DNA of 48,823 nucleotides from an uncultured Pelagibacteraceae bacterium (GTDB lineage: Bacteria; Pseudomonadota; Alphaproteobacteria; Pelagibacterales; Pelagibacteraceae). Shown here piece after piece: positions 48,240 through 48,823 of this stretch. The notes under the pieces are model-generated. The model ran no database searches. It was not told where the DNA came from and worked only from the letters and a program-made list of their open reading frames with translations. The first letter of the stretch is position 1. Each line of letters starts with the position of its first letter. The translations under genes were made by a program, and so were the position numbers. The stretch lies in NCBI GenBank assembly GCA_902627745.1, contig CACOKG010000005.1:1-48823 (forward strand), given 5' to 3'.

Positions 48240-48823
48240 TTAAATTTTTTGGTCGTATTCACCAATTTTACCTGTTTTTTGAAGCAAAGAATCTATAAAC
48301 TTGAATATTTTTAACTTTCTATCGTTAGATGTAGGACTTTCTGTTACAATTACCAATGAAGGTTTATTAGAGGAGGCTCTAATCAAACCCCATGAGCCAT
48401 CTTTAAACGAAAATCTCACTCCATTTACTGTCAAAATTTCATCAATTTCCTGGCTATCTATTTTAATTTTATCATTTTTAATTTTTTCAATATCTTTTAC
48501 AATTTTATCGACTAAAGCATATTTTTCCTCATCCTTACAATATGGAGCCATAGTAGGTGTTTGAAATGTTTTTGGAATTTCTTTAACGATTTCACCCATT
48601 TTTTTATTCTGATTATCTAGTAAATGACAAACTTGGATCGCCGAATTGATACCATCGTCATATCCATAACCTAAAGGTTGATTGAAAAAAAAATGTCCAC
48701 TTTTTTCAAATCCAGCTAAGGCGTTTTCATTGTTAACTTTTCTTTTTATATGTGAATGGCCAGTTTTCCAATAAATTGTTTTACATTTATTAGAATTTAA
48801 TAACTTATCATTTGCATATAATC
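48240..48823 (-). CDS. Phosphomannomutase/phosphoglucomutase, C-terminal part
   Basis: The frame is open to the right-hand edge beyond the start codon listed in the track; reading on gives YWKTGHSHIKRKV, AGFEKSGHFFF and YGYDDGINSAIQVCHLLD, the sugar-binding region of alpha-D-phosphohexomutases (ManB/AlgC type). The last domain carries GVRFSFKDGSWGLIRASSNKPSL. About 194 residues of the chain are visible, lacking the catalytic serine and metal loop. It makes mannose- or glucose-1-phosphate for glycans. The stop is 4 bases from that of the convergent coiled-coil gene. Confidence 0.9.
   Translation of the reverse strand, partial: LYANDKLLNSNKCKTIYWKTGHSHIKRKVNNENALAGFEKSGHFFFNQPLGYGYDDGINSAIQVCHLLDNQNKKMGEIVKEIPKTFQTPTMAPYCKDEEKYALVDKIVKDIEKIKNDKIKIDSQEIDEILTVNGVRFSFKDGSWGLIRASSNKPSLVIVTESPTSNDRKLKIFKFIDSLLQKTGKIGEYDQKI

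Noticed and set aside
1-48823. CRISPR arrays, transposases, integrases, phage structural genes
   Set aside because: No spaced repeat array or recognisable mobile-element protein was found in any frame of the track.

Overview
The window is strongly AT-rich and extremely compact: intergenic gaps are mostly 0-100 bases, several neighbouring genes overlap by 4 bases, and solute-binding-protein transporters are very common. Gene content (TauABC, TRAP, TTT and amino-acid ABC uptake, alternative oxidase, dimethylglycine-dehydrogenase-like proteins, a TauE/SafE-type permease) and codon use fit a streamlined marine alphaproteobacterium of the SAR11/Pelagibacter group. This taxonomic call is an inference from gene style; there is no rRNA in the window.

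Layout. 1-1233: a redox operon (3' end of an alternative oxidase, a flavodoxin, an exported MsrB). 1230-13342: an organosulfonate/methylamine island. A minus-strand operon reads tauA-tauB-tauC(long form)-Ldh2/ComC-like dehydrogenase-pta-HisD/HpsN-like dehydrogenase; divergently, a taurine-type aminotransferase, alanine dehydrogenase and an 814-aa DMGDH-like flavoprotein. Together these could import a sulfonate, transaminate or oxidise C2/C3 sulfonates, recycle pyruvate and use acetyl phosphate. The C-S cleaving enzyme (Xsc or SuyAB type) is not in the window. 13343-15790: a BASS transporter, an unfamiliar regulator with two predicted helix-turn-helix regions and a repeat-bearing promoter, and two tandem small membrane proteins. 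15884-15960: tRNA-Met(CAT). 15967-19491: a small surface-glycan islet (dehydratase, GT2, epimerase, methyltransferase).

19494-23697: apt diverging from mtnP-mtnA-class II aldolase-SpeD/SpeE fusion, a self-contained unit that makes spermidine and then dismantles its by-product methylthioadenosine into adenine/AMP, DHAP and a methylthio-aldehyde. 23755-27144: amino-acid ABC transporter lacking an ATPase gene, and a creatinase-like M24 hydrolase. 27152-33725: glycan genes (DUF6165, GT9, GT4) around an AbrB-type membrane protein and a tripartite tricarboxylate transporter. 33725-39999: assorted enzymes (thioredoxin-like, gamma-carbonic anhydrase, Tat-type amine oxidase, ABM monooxygenase, an unlisted 38-aa membrane peptide, PNPOx-like, 3-hydroxyisobutyrate-dehydrogenase-like, MFS) and rpoZ. 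40006-45962: CoA-transferase diverging from a TRAP transporter, then dusA and a TauE/SafE-type permease. 45972-48823: DUF2061, a possible GNAT-like protein, a charged coiled-coil protein and the 3' part of a phosphomannomutase/phosphoglucomutase.

The strongest cross-cutting observations are that all four solute-binding-protein genes are followed by an RNA hairpin before the next transporter gene (in one case the hairpin contains the next gene's start codon), that four convergent gene pairs share a 4-base TTAA/TTAG stop overlap, and that the sulfonate island looks like a C3-sulfonate (DHPS/sulfolactate) route joined to taurine handling. No CRISPR array, insertion sequence or prophage module was seen. 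No gap without a gene exceeds 300 bases.
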